Shown: positions 9,683-20,098 of the stretch, piece after piece | Position numbering within the stretch: position 1 is the first letter of the stretch | Layout of the letters: each line of letters begins with the position of its first letter | Assembly (NCBI GenBank): GCA_963169355.1 | Contig: CAUJCR010000031.1 | Location: forward strand, 62,001 to 126,000 | Length of the DNA: 64,000 nt | Source: Bacteroidota bacterium | GTDB lineage: Bacteria; Bacteroidota; Bacteroidia; B-17B0; Aurantibacillaceae | Reading direction: 5' to 3' | Position numbers and translations under genes: made by a program | Notes under the pieces: model-generated | The model's database searches: none | Seen by the model: only the letters and a program-made list of their open reading frames with translations | What the model was told of the DNA's origin: nothing

Positions 9683-10921
9683 CTACTCAAAGCGCAAACT
9701 TTCAATTGGGTCGAGTTGTGAAGCTCTTTTAGCGGGCATATAACCACTAATGAGCCCAACGATAAAACAAATTGTAAAGCCAAGAATAATCCAAGTCCAG
9801 GGAATAAAAAATGTTGAACTAAGGTTAAATGAAATTAAGTTGGCTGCTATAATTCCCATCACAATTCCAAAAAATCCGCCACAAATACAAATCACAATAC
9901 TTTCAATTAAAAATTGATTTTTAATTGTGTTGGCTGTTGCACCTAGTGCTTTACGAATGCCAATTTCTCGGGTTCGTTCAGAAACTGAAACGAGCATAAT
10001 ATTCATTAACCCGATAGACGCACCAATTAATGTAATGATGCCTATTACAATGGCGCCCATTGAGGCTTTAGAGGTTAAGCTAATGAGCATAGTTGCTAAA
10101 TTATCGGATCGTGTAATTTCAAAATTATCGTCGTCGCCCACTCTTACTTTTCTAATCTTTCTAAAAACGCCCGTGGCTTCATCAATAGCAGGATCTAATA
10201 AAAGCGCATTGGGTGTCATCACATTAATGGTAAAACTCATGCCATTACCGCCAAAATATTGTCGGGCAGTACTTAATGGAATAATACAAATTTTATCGCC
10301 ACCAAATCCCATGCTATTTCCTTTGCTTGATAGCACTGCAATTACTTTATACTTTCCTCCATTTAAGTTAATGTATTTATTCAATGCTTTTTGTTTACCC
10401 TTAAATAAGGCAAACTCTACATCTTTACCAATAATAACTACATGAGTGCTATTGGTAATGTCTAAGGGTGAAAAATTTCTACCTTGTTCAATTTCATAAC
10501 CGCTAATGTCAATGTAGTTTTCATCGCTGCCAAACACTTGAATGTTAGGGTTTGTTTTCTCTGATTCAAATTTTAGTCGGGCATTAAACGAAGCCATAGT
10601 CGAGATAGATGTTTTTGCGGGGAAATGATAAATTTCTTTAAATCGTTCGGCTTCTTTATAGGCTATTGATGTATAAGTTCGCCTTTTTTTAGAAGATTTT
10701 ACACGCATAGCAGTGCCACTATTTCTAATGGTGAATGAGTTAGCTCCCATATTAGCAAAATTGGCATTAATAGATTCTTTCATAGCATCAATAGCTGATG
10801 AAATACCTACCAGTGCTGTAATCCCGAAAAAAATAATAAGCATAGTAAGATAAGCTCTTAGCTTATTGGCTTTAATAGAATTAATAGCGATTTTAATATT
10901 TTCATTTAATGAAAATGTCAT
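9683..10921 (-). CDS. ABC transporter permease, MacB/FtsX type
   Basis: This 412-aa inner-membrane protein has one N-terminal transmembrane helix (residues ~18-40), a large periplasmic MacB-type domain (~45-270) and three C-terminal helices forming the FtsX domain. The cytoplasmic coupling segment SERTREIGIRKALGA between helices 2 and 3 is diagnostic. Such permeases pair with a LolD/MacB-type ATPase and act by mechanotransmission, in lipoprotein release, efflux or cell-wall hydrolase control. No ATPase gene adjoins it here, so the partner is elsewhere and the substrate is unknown. Confidence 0.88.
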   Translation of the reverse strand: MTFSLNENIKIAINSIKANKLRAYLTMLIIFFGITALVGISSAIDAMKESINANFANMGANSFTIRNSGTAMRVKSSKKRRTYTSIAYKEAERFKEIYHFPAKTSISTMASFNARLKFESEKTNPNIQVFGSDENYIDISGYEIEQGRNFSPLDITNSTHVVIIGKDVEFALFKGKQKALNKYINLNGGKYKVIAVLSSKGNSMGFGGDKICIIPLSTARQYFGGNGMSFTINVMTPNALLLDPAIDEATGVFRKIRKVRVGDDDNFEITRSDNLATMLISLTSKASMGAIVIGIITLIGASIGLMNIMLVSVSERTREIGIRKALGATANTIKNQFLIESIVICICGGFFGIVMGIIAANLISFNLSSTFFIPWTWIILGFTICFIVGLISGYMPAKRASQLDPIESLRFE

Positions 10922-11018
10922 TAGGTAAATGTAATTAATAAAACGATTAGAGTTATAAAAATTTTAACCCAAATTGCGCATTAGGAATTGGTAGTGAGAG
11001 TTAATGATATTGCTACGC

Positions 11019-12362
11019 TTACTCTTGCTGACCGTTAAGGGCAGCTTCGTAGTTTGGTTTCTTAAGATATTCTGCTTTAATGCTTTCTGGATTCATCGAG
11101 CCAAAAACTTGCCAATAAGCTTCCTTGGTCATTCCATCGTAATCTATAATATTGTATTTGTACTGAAAAGTTTGAAATATATTTAAGAACATAAGTAAAC
11201 AAAGGACAGTAACGCAAGTTTTAGAAAATATCTTCGATTTTTGGTGGATATAATAAATAAAACTTCCTAATGGAATTGCTAATAATGGATAAATATCTAT
11301 AAAAGTTCTCTGTCCAAAAGAGCCGCCGTACCACCAACACCACCAACTCGAAATGAGGAAAACGTATAAAGGAAAAAGTGCTAAAAGGCCGCTGATGAAA
11401 ATTTTTGTATTTTGTTTATAAAGCGTGAAAATGCCCACCGTTGCTATTAACATAATAGGTGTATAGAGATACCAACCTTTTCTAAAACTAAATAAAACAT
11501 TTAGTATTTGTGGGTTTGAGAAATAAAATTTTTCGTTGCCATAAGAAAATATTAGCCAATTTCCAGTAACATATTTGTAATACAATAGTTGAGGTGCAAT
11601 AATTAAAATGAAAATGCAAACAAATACAAGAACATGGCGGTAGTGATTGGTAAAAAATAATAACCGTTTTTTTAGTTGTGAAAGTGTTAGCACGTTATAA
11701 AGCAGGAATGGTAAAATAAATAGAATATTTAATGGCCTTATTAAAACCATCATACCGAAACAAATGGCAACAGCGATAAGTGGTTTAAAACTTTGAGTGT
11801 GATAATATGTATGAGTATAATAAAGAAAGATGGAGAATATAGAAAACGTATAGGCATGGCTCATAGCAGATTCAACACAGGTGTAATAGAGTAGGTTAGT
11901 GCCAAAAAACACAAGTAGTAAGGTAAGTGCAGTTATTTTTTCTGAGTAAAATTGAAGCAATAATTTACGAAGATACCAAAGCCCGAGTGCAATATAAATT
12001 AAGCCCGAAAAATCAATCATACATTCGTAAATGACCGAAAAACCATCGTTAGCATAGCCTAATGGACTTGCTAATAAATGAGCAATGAAAAAAAATGGGG
12101 CATATAACACTGCCATTCCCATTGTGTATTTAATAACACGATTTCCTTTCTCATCTTCAATATACCAATATTTAATTCCCGAATTTTTATTATTGTTTTC
12201 GAGTGTTACAAATTTTAAACTAACATCTTTATCAATAAAAGTTGCAGGTAAATAGCTATAGTAAGATGTAATGTCCCACTTTATAACATTGTCATACTTG
12301 TATTTAGATAAATTAAGATGTACCTCTATTATTGTTATGCAAGCTAATGCAATAACAAGCAT
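11019..12362 (-). CDS. Multi-pass membrane protein, possibly GT-C glycosyltransferase-like
   Basis: This 447-aa protein has roughly 10-12 hydrophobic segments. An early extracytoplasmic loop contains WDITSYYSYLPATFI, with acidic residues placed as in GT-C (polyprenyl-phosphate-dependent) glycosyltransferases, but I cannot assign a specific family. A conserved-looking aromatic stretch SSWWCWWYGGSFGQRTFID (residues ~330-350) resembles related Bacteroidota membrane proteins of unknown role. The ATG at 12362 falls directly at the first hydrophobic segment. The frame stays open about 22 codons upstream without ATG, GTG or TTG. It lies downstream of the desaturase gene with a 66-bp gap. Function is not established. 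Confidence 0.6.
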   Translation of the reverse strand: MLVIALACITIIEVHLNLSKYKYDNVIKWDITSYYSYLPATFIDKDVSLKFVTLENNNKNSGIKYWYIEDEKGNRVIKYTMGMAVLYAPFFFIAHLLASPLGYANDGFSVIYECMIDFSGLIYIALGLWYLRKLLLQFYSEKITALTLLLVFFGTNLLYYTCVESAMSHAYTFSIFSIFLYYTHTYYHTQSFKPLIAVAICFGMMVLIRPLNILFILPFLLYNVLTLSQLKKRLLFFTNHYRHVLVFVCIFILIIAPQLLYYKYVTGNWLIFSYGNEKFYFSNPQILNVLFSFRKGWYLYTPIMLIATVGIFTLYKQNTKIFISGLLALFPLYVFLISSWWCWWYGGSFGQRTFIDIYPLLAIPLGSFIYYIHQKSKIFSKTCVTVLCLLMFLNIFQTFQYKYNIIDYDGMTKEAYWQVFGSMNPESIKAEYLKKPNYEAALNGQQE

Positions 12363-12428
12363 ACTTGGAAATTGAAAACTGTATTTTAAGATATTTTTGA
12401 TGTGAACAAAGATATTAAAATAGAATTT

Positions 12429-13394
12429 TTACAGTCTAATCATTTTTTGTTGTTCATAATCCCACACTTTAAGACTTAAACAATCCCAAATTGCTTTTGG
12501 AGATAGAGAAGTTGTTTTTGGATGTTGTAATTCAGGAATGGCTTGCATTACCTCAGGTAATCTATAAAAAGGAATTCGGGAGTTGAGGTGATGAATATGA
12601 TGATAGCCGATATTAGCAGTAAACCAATGCATAATGGCATTTAGTTTCATGTAACTAGAAGAGTCAAGTGCAGCGCCTTCATAAGTCCATTCTTCATTTC
12701 CTACAAATGTAACGGTAGGAAAATTATGTTGGGCATAAAATAAATAGCTACCCAAGGCTCCTGAAATAAAGTGAGGAATAGCACATAATAATATCCATGT
12801 TTGCCAACCCAAAAAGTAAAATACCGCTATTTGATAGGCGAAATGCACAATTAAAGCAATGAGCGAATCTACATTTTTACTAAAACGGTTAATAATAGAT
12901 TTTACACACATACCGTACATAAAGGTAAAAATGTATCCAAATAAGATGGTAAGTGGGTGTCTGATAAATAAATAATGTATTTGTTCTTTTCTACTTAATC
13001 TTTCAAATTTTTGCTTGGTGTAAATAGGATATGAACCAATACTTGCGCTAAATAATTTGGAGTTGTTTTTATGATGATAATCATGGCTAGCACTCCATAT
13101 ACCTGTAGGTGCTAAAACATAAAATCCGAAAATGGTAAAAATAATATCAGCAAATAACGATTTGTTTAAAATGGCTTTATGTTGATGATCGTGATAAATA
13201 ACAAACAAACGAACGATAACTAAGCCTGCTAGGATACTACAAATGAGTTTTAATGACCAATGAAAATTATACACTGTACCTGTTAAAAGAGCAATTAGGA
13301 TAAGGTAAGTGCTTATCGTTAAAATCCAACTTTTTGTTCGGTTTTCGATAGCAAATGGCTTAGTGGCTAATATTAATTGTTTACCCTGTAACAT
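12429..13394 (-). CDS. Membrane fatty acid desaturase family protein
   Basis: This 321-aa integral membrane di-iron enzyme probably introduces double bonds into acyl chains or hydroxylates lipids. The three histidine boxes are present: HDHQH (residues ~68-72), SHDYHH (~102-107) and a C-terminal HHIHH (~267-271). Four to six hydrophobic segments lie between them. Substrate and electron donor are not visible. It starts just upstream, in transcription, of the membrane-protein gene. The terminator of the protease gene separates it from the upstream gene, so it needs its own promoter between 13395 and 13410. Confidence 0.85.
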   Translation of the reverse strand: MLQGKQLILATKPFAIENRTKSWILTISTYLILIALLTGTVYNFHWSLKLICSILAGLVIVRLFVIYHDHQHKAILNKSLFADIIFTIFGFYVLAPTGIWSASHDYHHKNNSKLFSASIGSYPIYTKQKFERLSRKEQIHYLFIRHPLTILFGYIFTFMYGMCVKSIINRFSKNVDSLIALIVHFAYQIAVFYFLGWQTWILLCAIPHFISGALGSYLFYAQHNFPTVTFVGNEEWTYEGAALDSSSYMKLNAIMHWFTANIGYHHIHHLNSRIPFYRLPEVMQAIPELQHPKTTSLSPKAIWDCLSLKVWDYEQQKMIRL

Positions 13395-13410
13395 CCGAAG
13401 CGAATATATA

Positions 13411-13441
13411 AAAAAAACACCGCATTAGAGCGGTGTTTTTT
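13411..13441 (-). terminator. Intrinsic terminator of the subtilase gene
   Basis: A perfect 11-bp stem (13413-13423 with 13430-13440), including the GC core CACCGC/GCGGTG, closes a 6-base loop and is followed by a T-run on the minus strand. It lies 25 bp after the stop of the S8 peptidase gene. Confidence 0.9.
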
Positions 13442-13465
13442 AAATGATGTTTTAACTTTTGGATG

Positions 13466-15055
13466 TTATTTAACCATACTTTGAGCCATTTTTACAGCTT
13501 CATAAAGATTAACAATACCTCCGTGTTTTGATAGTTCACTAAATTCAACCATCTCATCTCTCGAACCTGGTTTAATTACTTTGCTTCCTTTGTACGATTT
13601 AATAGATGATTTAGTTAAGATTTTTATGATTTGCTTAGGAGTAAGACTAGGGAAATATGATTTTAAAACAGCCGCACATCCAGCAACTACTGGGGCTGCC
13701 ATACTTGTTCCACTTGCGTCTTTGTATTGATTGTTATCTGGAACGGTAGAATGAATATCTACGCCAGGTGCAAAAATATCAACGGTTTTTTTACCATAAT
13801 TACTAAATGGGGCAACAATCTCATCCGCTGGTTTCCAACTTAGGGCACCTACATCCATAAAGTTAGAAGGAACTTTGCCGTTTTCCATTTTTTTGCAAGG
13901 GTAATGAATAATTTCATCAATGTCATCAGAGTTATTGCCCGCTGCATGAATTAATAATACTCCTTTACTTTCGGCGTATTTAACTGCATCATCAACTGCT
14001 TTTTTATTTGAGGTGTATTTTTTTCCGAAACTCATATTTAATATACTAGCGCCATTATCAACAGCATAGCGAATAGCATTAGCGATATCTTTATCGCGCT
14101 CATCTCCATCGGGTACACAACGTAAACTCATTATACGAACATTGTCGGCTACACCATCTATACCAATTCCATTATGGCGAGATGCCCCAATGATACCAGC
14201 TACGTGTGTGCCATGAAAAGCGCCTGGACCTTTACAATCGGCGTTACCATAATATCTTTCATTAACATCATTATAGTTATCGCCTACAATTTCTCGAGAA
14301 TTAAAGTTTATGTCTAATCTTGTATTGTCCATTGATTTTAAAGCTTCAGATAATTTTTCAATTAAATCTTCTATTTCCATTCCTGATGAAGCTTGAGCAA
14401 CGGCAATCATTTTGCCTTGCATGTCTTTCTTATCGTCAGATTTAAAAGCTTTAATATCTTCTAAAGTAACTTTCTCAACGCCTTTTTCTTTTTTAATTTT
14501 TTCTACAACACCACTTACCGCTTCTTTAATAAACTTATATTGATTAACTCTCGCTTCTTGCTCTGCTGTTTCTTTATCATAATCTGCTTTTACTTTTTGC
14601 CAATACTTAAATTCTGTTTTCTCGGCTTTAGTTTTCATGTCCGCCTCAGATTTTCCGTCGTATTTATCTTTTAAAGTTTTATAAACACGGGCAATCTCTA
14701 GGTTGTCTTTCTCTACATTTCTACCATCTTTGTTTCCTAAGAAATTCCATCCATGAATGTCATCTATATAACCGTTTTTATCGTCATCAATGCCGTTGTT
14801 AGGAATCTCTCCAGCATTAGTCCACATCACATCTTTTAAGTCTTCGTGGTTATAATCTACACCACTATCTAAAACACCAACAATAACGGTTGTTGATTTT
14901 TTTCCTTTTAATAGTTCTTCATACGTGCGTTCGGTACTTACGCCGTTCACATTATCTTTACTGGCATCTAAGTTAAACCAGTTATCAGGTCTTTTATTTT
15001 GAGCATTGGCTGTTGCTACTAATAATAATGAGGCTAAGACAACTACTTTTTTCAT
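13466..15055 (-). CDS. Secreted S8 (subtilisin-like) serine peptidase
   Basis: This is an exported endopeptidase of 529 aa. Residues 1-19 form a signal peptide (cut after ATANAQ). The catalytic Asp is in GVLDSGVDYNHED (Asp63), the His in FHGTHVAGIIG (about 282) and the Ser in SGTSMAAPVVAG (about 449); the oxyanion-hole Asn is in HAAGNNSDD. Between Asp and His lies a lysine/glutamate-rich, probably helical insert (~100-245), longer than in classical subtilisins. No T9SS tail is visible; the C-terminus ends soon after the catalytic domain. It is transcribed alone and ends at a strong terminator. Confidence 0.93.
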   Translation of the reverse strand: MKKVVVLASLLLVATANAQNKRPDNWFNLDASKDNVNGVSTERTYEELLKGKKSTTVIVGVLDSGVDYNHEDLKDVMWTNAGEIPNNGIDDDKNGYIDDIHGWNFLGNKDGRNVEKDNLEIARVYKTLKDKYDGKSEADMKTKAEKTEFKYWQKVKADYDKETAEQEARVNQYKFIKEAVSGVVEKIKKEKGVEKVTLEDIKAFKSDDKKDMQGKMIAVAQASSGMEIEDLIEKLSEALKSMDNTRLDINFNSREIVGDNYNDVNERYYGNADCKGPGAFHGTHVAGIIGASRHNGIGIDGVADNVRIMSLRCVPDGDERDKDIANAIRYAVDNGASILNMSFGKKYTSNKKAVDDAVKYAESKGVLLIHAAGNNSDDIDEIIHYPCKKMENGKVPSNFMDVGALSWKPADEIVAPFSNYGKKTVDIFAPGVDIHSTVPDNNQYKDASGTSMAAPVVAGCAAVLKSYFPSLTPKQIIKILTKSSIKSYKGSKVIKPGSRDEMVEFSELSKHGGIVNLYEAVKMAQSMVK

Positions 15056-15144
15056 AATTAATTTATTTGATTTATCAATGTTACGATTATTTTATCGTAT
15101 AAGTTTGTTAAATAATGTAATTTGCTCAAAAACGTGATGAACGG

Positions 15145-16527
15145 CTAGTTACATATTTGAGAGATGCCAAGTATTAAATCGTGCTTGGTAATAATATGTA
15201 CGGTACCTGCTAAATCAGTCATTAAAACTGCGTTGTTTTCTTTTGTGATTAATTTAGAGATTTCGTCCATTGGTGTATTAGCACTTACCATTGGAAAAGC
15301 AGGTTGCATTAATTCAGCCACTGTTTTAGTTTTTAAACTATTATCAGCAATTAATTTATTAAATAAATAATTGTCATTTAATGAGCCCACAAATTTTCCA
15401 TCTTTAGTAACCGGTACTTGTGAAATACCATATTTATTCATCAAATTAAGAGCATCACCAATTGGAGCATTATCATTTATAGTAACCAATTTTTGGTTTT
15501 TATGTGTTGAGATTAAATCAATAGCCTTCGGTTTTTTAATTTCTAAGAAGCCTCTATCGCGCATCCAATCATCATTAAACATTTTACCCAAATAGCGTGT
15601 TCCATGATCGTGAAAAATAACTACTACTACATCGGTAGGTTTAAATAAATGTTTCATTTGTATTAAACCAGCCATGGCTGCTCCAGCGCTATTACCTACA
15701 AATATACCTTCTTCGCGTGGGATACGGCGCGTCATAATAGCGGCATCTCTATCAGTTACTTTTTCAAAATGGTCAATTAAATTAATATCTACATTCTTTG
15801 GTAAAAAGTCCTCACCAATTCCTTCGGTGATGTAAGGGTAAATTTCATTTTTATCAATTTCGCCAGTTTCTTTTAACTTTTTAAATATTGAACCATAAGT
15901 ATCAATACCTAATAATTTGATGTTTGGATTTTTTTCTTTTAAATATCTACCAGTACCACAAAGAGTACCGCCTGTTCCTACACCTACAACTAAATGCGTT
16001 ATTTTCCCTTCTGTTTGTTCCCAAATTTCGGGACCCGTTTGTTCGTAATGAGCTTGAGAGTTAGATAGATTGTCGTATTGATTAGGTTTCCAAGCATTAG
16101 GCACTTCTTTTTCTAAACGAGATGAAACAGAGTAGTAAGATTTAGGATCTTCTGGTTCAACATCTGTAGGACACACAATAACGTCAGCTCCAAATGCTCT
16201 AAGTGCATCTACTTTCTCTTTACTTTGTTTGTCGGTGGTTGTAAAAATACATTTATAGCCTTTAATAATGGCGGCAATGGCTAAACCCATTCCTGTATTA
16301 CCACTTGTTCCTTCAATAATTGTTCCGCCTGGTTTTAAACGTCCATCTTTTTCAGCATCTTCTATCATCTTTAATGCCATTCTATCTTTTATAGAGTTGC
16401 CAGGATTTACGGTTTCTATTTTAGCTAATACCGTACAAGGTAAGTCTTTTGTAATAGAGTTTATTCTTACCATTGGCGTATTACCAATTGTTTCTAAAAT
16501 ATTATTACTTATTTTTTGGTATTTCAT
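15145..16527 (-). CDS. Cystathionine beta-synthase / cysteine synthase with C-terminal CBS pair
   Basis: This PLP enzyme condenses serine, or an activated serine, with homocysteine or sulfide. The PLP lysine lies in NSIKDRM (Lys47), the substrate loop is EGTSGNTGMGLA, and the phosphate-binding loop is GVGTGGTLCGTG. A pair of CBS domains occupies residues ~345-460 (DLISTHKN... and VAELMQPAF...), as in cystathionine beta-synthases, where they may bind adenosyl ligands. At 460 aa it matches bacterial CBS-type proteins and is longer than plain CysK (~310 aa). Whether it makes cysteine or cystathionine cannot be decided from sequence. purC lies 20 bp upstream in the same direction. Confidence 0.9.
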   Translation of the reverse strand: MKYQKISNNILETIGNTPMVRINSITKDLPCTVLAKIETVNPGNSIKDRMALKMIEDAEKDGRLKPGGTIIEGTSGNTGMGLAIAAIIKGYKCIFTTTDKQSKEKVDALRAFGADVIVCPTDVEPEDPKSYYSVSSRLEKEVPNAWKPNQYDNLSNSQAHYEQTGPEIWEQTEGKITHLVVGVGTGGTLCGTGRYLKEKNPNIKLLGIDTYGSIFKKLKETGEIDKNEIYPYITEGIGEDFLPKNVDINLIDHFEKVTDRDAAIMTRRIPREEGIFVGNSAGAAMAGLIQMKHLFKPTDVVVVIFHDHGTRYLGKMFNDDWMRDRGFLEIKKPKAIDLISTHKNQKLVTINDNAPIGDALNLMNKYGISQVPVTKDGKFVGSLNDNYLFNKLIADNSLKTKTVAELMQPAFPMVSANTPMDEISKLITKENNAVLMTDLAGTVHIITKHDLILGISQICN

Positions 16528-16547
16528 ATCGTATTAAGTTTTAAAAA

Positions 16548-17495
16548 TTATAAAAGGTTGTTTAATGATTTTAAAATATTGGTTTCAACTCTTTCTAGTA
16601 AATTATGTGTAGGATGTTTTACAAAGGTATCTCCAGTTACTTTTTCAAAAAGTTCAATATAGCGTTCCGATATTTCATTAACCCATTGTTCACTCATTTC
16701 AGGAATTTTTTGCCCTTCTTTTCCTTGAAATCCATTTTCTATTAACCAACGGCGTACAAATTCTTTGCTGAGTTGTTTCTGTTCTTCGCCTTTTTGTTGG
16801 CGTTCTTCGTAGCCATCTAAATAAAAGTATCGAGATGAATCGGGCGTATGAATTTCATCCATTAAATAAATTTGACCATTATATAAACCAAATTCATATT
16901 TTGTATCAACTAAAATCAAGCCCATTTTATGAGCTATTTCTTGCCCACGAGCATATAGTTTTCGGGTGTAATCTTCAAGTTGTGTGTAGTATTTTTCTTC
17001 AACGATGCCTTGTTTTAAAATTTCTTCTCGGCTAATATCTTCGTCGTGTCCTTCACTAGCTTTGGTAGTTGGTGTAATAATTGGTTCAGGCAGTTTGTCA
17101 TTTTCTTTTAATCCTTCAGGTAATGCAACACCACAAAGTGTTCTTAGTCCACTATTATATGTTCTTGCAGCGTGTCCAGCTAAATAACCACGAATGACCA
17201 TTTCTACTTTAAACGGTTCGCATAAACGACCAATAGATACGACTGGGTCAGGAGTGTCTATAACCCAATTAGGTACAATATCTTTTGTTTCATTTAAAAA
17301 TTTAGCCGCAATTTGATTTAATACTTGCCCTTTATAGGGAATACCTTTTGGTAATACCACATCAAAAGCACTAATACGATCGCTAGCAACCATAACTAGG
17401 TATTTATCGGCAATATTATACACATCTCTTACTTTTCCTTTGTAAAAGCTTTTTTGATTTGGTAAATTAAAGTGGGTAGCGGTAAGTGCTGACAT
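16548..17495 (-). CDS. purC: Phosphoribosylaminoimidazole-succinocarboxamide synthase
   Basis: PurC joins CAIR and aspartate using ATP to form SAICAR in de novo purine synthesis. At 315 aa it is of the longer, yeast-like type usual in Bacteroidota. Signatures are [11 protein letters not shown] near the N-terminus, [24 protein letters not shown] and [14 protein letters not shown]. It lies 20 bp upstream of the cysteine/cystathionine synthase gene, so co-transcription is likely, although there is no evident pathway link. Confidence 0.95.
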   Translation of the reverse strand: MSALTATHFNLPNQKSFYKGKVRDVYNIADKYLVMVASDRISAFDVVLPKGIPYKGQVLNQIAAKFLNETKDIVPNWVIDTPDPVVSIGRLCEPFKVEMVIRGYLAGHAARTYNSGLRTLCGVALPEGLKENDKLPEPIITPTTKASEGHDEDISREEILKQGIVEEKYYTQLEDYTRKLYARGQEIAHKMGLILVDTKYEFGLYNGQIYLMDEIHTPDSSRYFYLDGYEERQQKGEEQKQLSKEFVRRWLIENGFQGKEGQKIPEMSEQWVNEISERYIELFEKVTGDTFVKHPTHNLLERVETNILKSLNNLL

Positions 17496-17562
17496 AGTAT
17501 AAAAAATTGAAAAGCAAATATAGCAACTAATTTAAGCTTTTAAGCCTTGATTTACTCACAGT

Positions 17563-18717
17563 TTACTGACATTTTTCCTTGTGTTTTTGGATGCTTTGCT
17601 GTATCTTTTCTATAGTTTCTTTTGCTATGATATCCCAATTAAATTTAGTTTGAATGTATTGAAGCGAGTGAGTTTTTTTGTCGTCTATGTTAGAAGTGTT
17701 AATTGCTTCAAGGAGCGATTTTTCTAATTGTTGTGAACTGGAAGGTTCAATTAACCAGCCATTTTTAGCACTTACGGCTTCGGAAACAGCGCCTACATTG
17801 GTGGCAATAATTGCCAAACCACTCGCCATTGCTTCAATAATAACATTTGGAAAACCTTCGCTCCAACTTGGGCAAACTAAAACATCGCATTGTTGTAAAA
17901 TTGATTTTAATTTCTCTGTATCTCTAATTTCTCCATGATAGATAATGGATGAATGATGAATCTGTTGTGTGGCATGAATTGGACCAATAAAGTCAAATTG
18001 AAAAGGTATTTGTTGTTGAATTAATTTTTCGAGAACATGATTTAGTTCAACGATACCTTTTCGGCGTTCAGCTCTTCCCATAAAAATAAAGCGACGAATA
18101 CCTGTTGTGTTTTTTGAAATAGATGAGTTGATAAAATGAGATTCAACTCCAGAAGGTATTTCTATTATTTTTGACGCTTTTATGTTGAGTTGCTGGATGA
18201 TTGGAGTTATTTTTCCACCATACGAAAAAACAAAATCCGCCTTTCTAGCTAGTTGTTTTACAAATGGCCGCAATAAATAATGTTGTAATTTTACGTTTAA
18301 ACTTGGAGCAATTTGAAACATCTCATATCCATGAAAGTTTACTCCTATTGGGCATTTTTTTGTTTTTGATTGAAGTGTTTTCCATCCTGTAAACCCTTTG
18401 GTGTAAATAAAATCATATTTATCAAGTTGTTCTTTAATGCTGTTGTATGCAAGTTGAGAGTAACGATATGAATTATAAATATAGTGTCCAGGAAATTTGA
18501 AACTGGTTGGAAATTGCAGTACAATAGAATGAATGAATTTCTTTTCTTCTTCTGTAAAGAATTCTAATTGCTGAATATCATAATTAGAATCGTTGTAATG
18601 TATTAAATCAACATAAATGCCATTTTTAGCAAAATACTTAGCTAAGTAAAACGAATGTTTTTGCATCCCTCCTAAAACATAAGGTGAAATTCCATCTGTT
18701 ATTAGGGCAATGTGCAT
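17563..18717 (-). CDS. Glycosyltransferase family 4 protein
   Basis: This 384-aa GT-B fold enzyme transfers a sugar from a nucleotide-sugar donor. The N-terminal acceptor domain begins with ITDGISPYVLGGMQKHSFYL, containing the glycine-rich loop. The donor domain has FIFMGRAERRKGI and the E-x7-E region SEGFPNVIIEAMASG. Acceptor and donor are unknown. It follows the DUF4270 gene by 2 bp and is therefore probably co-transcribed with it. No other polysaccharide genes are adjacent. Confidence 0.9.
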   Translation of the reverse strand: MHIALITDGISPYVLGGMQKHSFYLAKYFAKNGIYVDLIHYNDSNYDIQQLEFFTEEEKKFIHSIVLQFPTSFKFPGHYIYNSYRYSQLAYNSIKEQLDKYDFIYTKGFTGWKTLQSKTKKCPIGVNFHGYEMFQIAPSLNVKLQHYLLRPFVKQLARKADFVFSYGGKITPIIQQLNIKASKIIEIPSGVESHFINSSISKNTTGIRRFIFMGRAERRKGIVELNHVLEKLIQQQIPFQFDFIGPIHATQQIHHSSIIYHGEIRDTEKLKSILQQCDVLVCPSWSEGFPNVIIEAMASGLAIIATNVGAVSEAVSAKNGWLIEPSSSQQLEKSLLEAINTSNIDDKKTHSLQYIQTKFNWDIIAKETIEKIQQSIQKHKEKCQ

Positions 18718-18719
18718 AC

Positions 18720-20090
18720 TTATTTATCGTAAGGATATTTTATATAAGTTACTTTAAATTTAGGTCTAGCAGCAATGTTGCTAGATTGCGTACCAGCAAA
18801 TACAACACGTTGATAACGATTATCTCTTCTGGCAGCGTATGCTGGATTAGGAAGCGCATTTACTATATAAAAACCATAGTTTTTTATTTTTTTAGTTATA
18901 ATTTTTTGCATCTGTCTGGCAATATTAAAAACATATTGTTTTTTAGTTCCATCATAACTTCCACCATATTTCACAAAGTCTGATGCTTCTAATTGGTCAT
19001 AAACAAGCTCTTCAGAACCATCGTCTCCACAAGCTAATAGTGCTAATGAGCTTGGATAACTATAATAAAAATTATATGGACTTGCAATTTCATCAATGTT
19101 TACGATTAACTCAGCTCTACTAATTGAAACGTTTACAGAATCTGCAAAATGTTCCATAAATGGTAAATAAACCTTTACTCTTGTTCCGCCAAATGTGTTA
19201 AGATATACATTGTTTTTGCCACTTGCCGTATCATTTGCAACAACTTGCTGATATAAATTTAGAGTTGATCCTGCAATGTAATTATGTTTTACATGATTAA
19301 ATCGTAAGGCATCTGGTCCTGAAAAAGAGAAATGATACATTTCGCCCTTTGTACTTAATGAATTGCCATTATGGTAATATAAATTTACCCCCGAGTTTAC
19401 ATCATCTAAATCAAACTGACGAATGGAACCACTGCCAGGTAATGACAAAGCTGTGTTCTCTGTGGTAATATAAAATCCCTTGTATGCTTCTTGAAAATAG
19501 GTGTTGTTGATGAGATTTGAAGTGTTTTGAAGAATGTATTGAGCTAAAGTTTTACTTAAAGGTATTATTAAATAAACATATTCACCTCTTGCACGCACTG
19601 TTCCATATAAGGTATTTATAGGAGCGGTTGATTTATTAATGGTATGATTTACTCTATACCCATTATCTGTTTTAAGTTTTTCGTTTAATGTATATACTTC
19701 AAACTTTAATTTAGTTGCTGTATCTCCAACAACATTTCCAGTATATAACATAACTATTTCAGCTGAATCTATTATTGGATTGGTGCCAAAACTTAAATTA
19801 GATAAATTATTACTAATAGAAAAATTAGTATAGATAGAAGCGTCTGTACGCCCAAAAATAGGATCTTGATTAGAACCTAAGAATTTATATTGGTCGTTAA
19901 AGGTTCTTACACTATCAGCACGTTGTGTGTGCATCCACAATGAAACAGAATCGGTAATGGTAATGCCTAATTTATCCGATTCGGGTTGCACATCTAACCC
20001 TAAAATATTGCTATCATCTTTCTTTTTACAAGATGAAAGAATAATTATACACGTAAGAAATATAAAATATTTAAGGTGAGGTTGTAACAT
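18720..20090 (-). CDS. DUF4270 family lipoprotein
   Basis: This is a Bacteroidota envelope lipoprotein of unknown function. The signal peptide ends in a lipobox ILSSC followed by KKKDD. The body (~456 aa) is beta-rich with the family's QDPIFGRTDASIYT segment and a C-terminal part resembling a DUF4270 ending (VVFAGTQ...RPKFKVTY). I place the start at the ATG at 20090 (MLQPHLKYF). An ATG nine codons upstream would put the coding sequence inside the terminator hairpin of the preceding gene. The order glycogen-synthase-like gene then DUF4270, divergent from panC, is one I recognise from other Bacteroidota. Confidence 0.85.
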   Translation of the reverse strand: MLQPHLKYFIFLTCIIILSSCKKKDDSNILGLDVQPESDKLGITITDSVSLWMHTQRADSVRTFNDQYKFLGSNQDPIFGRTDASIYTNFSISNNLSNLSFGTNPIIDSAEIVMLYTGNVVGDTATKLKFEVYTLNEKLKTDNGYRVNHTINKSTAPINTLYGTVRARGEYVYLIIPLSKTLAQYILQNTSNLINNTYFQEAYKGFYITTENTALSLPGSGSIRQFDLDDVNSGVNLYYHNGNSLSTKGEMYHFSFSGPDALRFNHVKHNYIAGSTLNLYQQVVANDTASGKNNVYLNTFGGTRVKVYLPFMEHFADSVNVSISRAELIVNIDEIASPYNFYYSYPSSLALLACGDDGSEELVYDQLEASDFVKYGGSYDGTKKQYVFNIARQMQKIITKKIKNYGFYIVNALPNPAYAARRDNRYQRVVFAGTQSSNIAARPKFKVTYIKYPYDK

Positions 20091-20098
20091 ATTAAAAT

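Noticed and set aside
9927-10445. Open frame of 172 codons opposite the ABC permease gene
   Set aside because: It mirrors the permease coding frame; the permease has clear MacB/FtsX motifs, so the opposite frame is a shadow.
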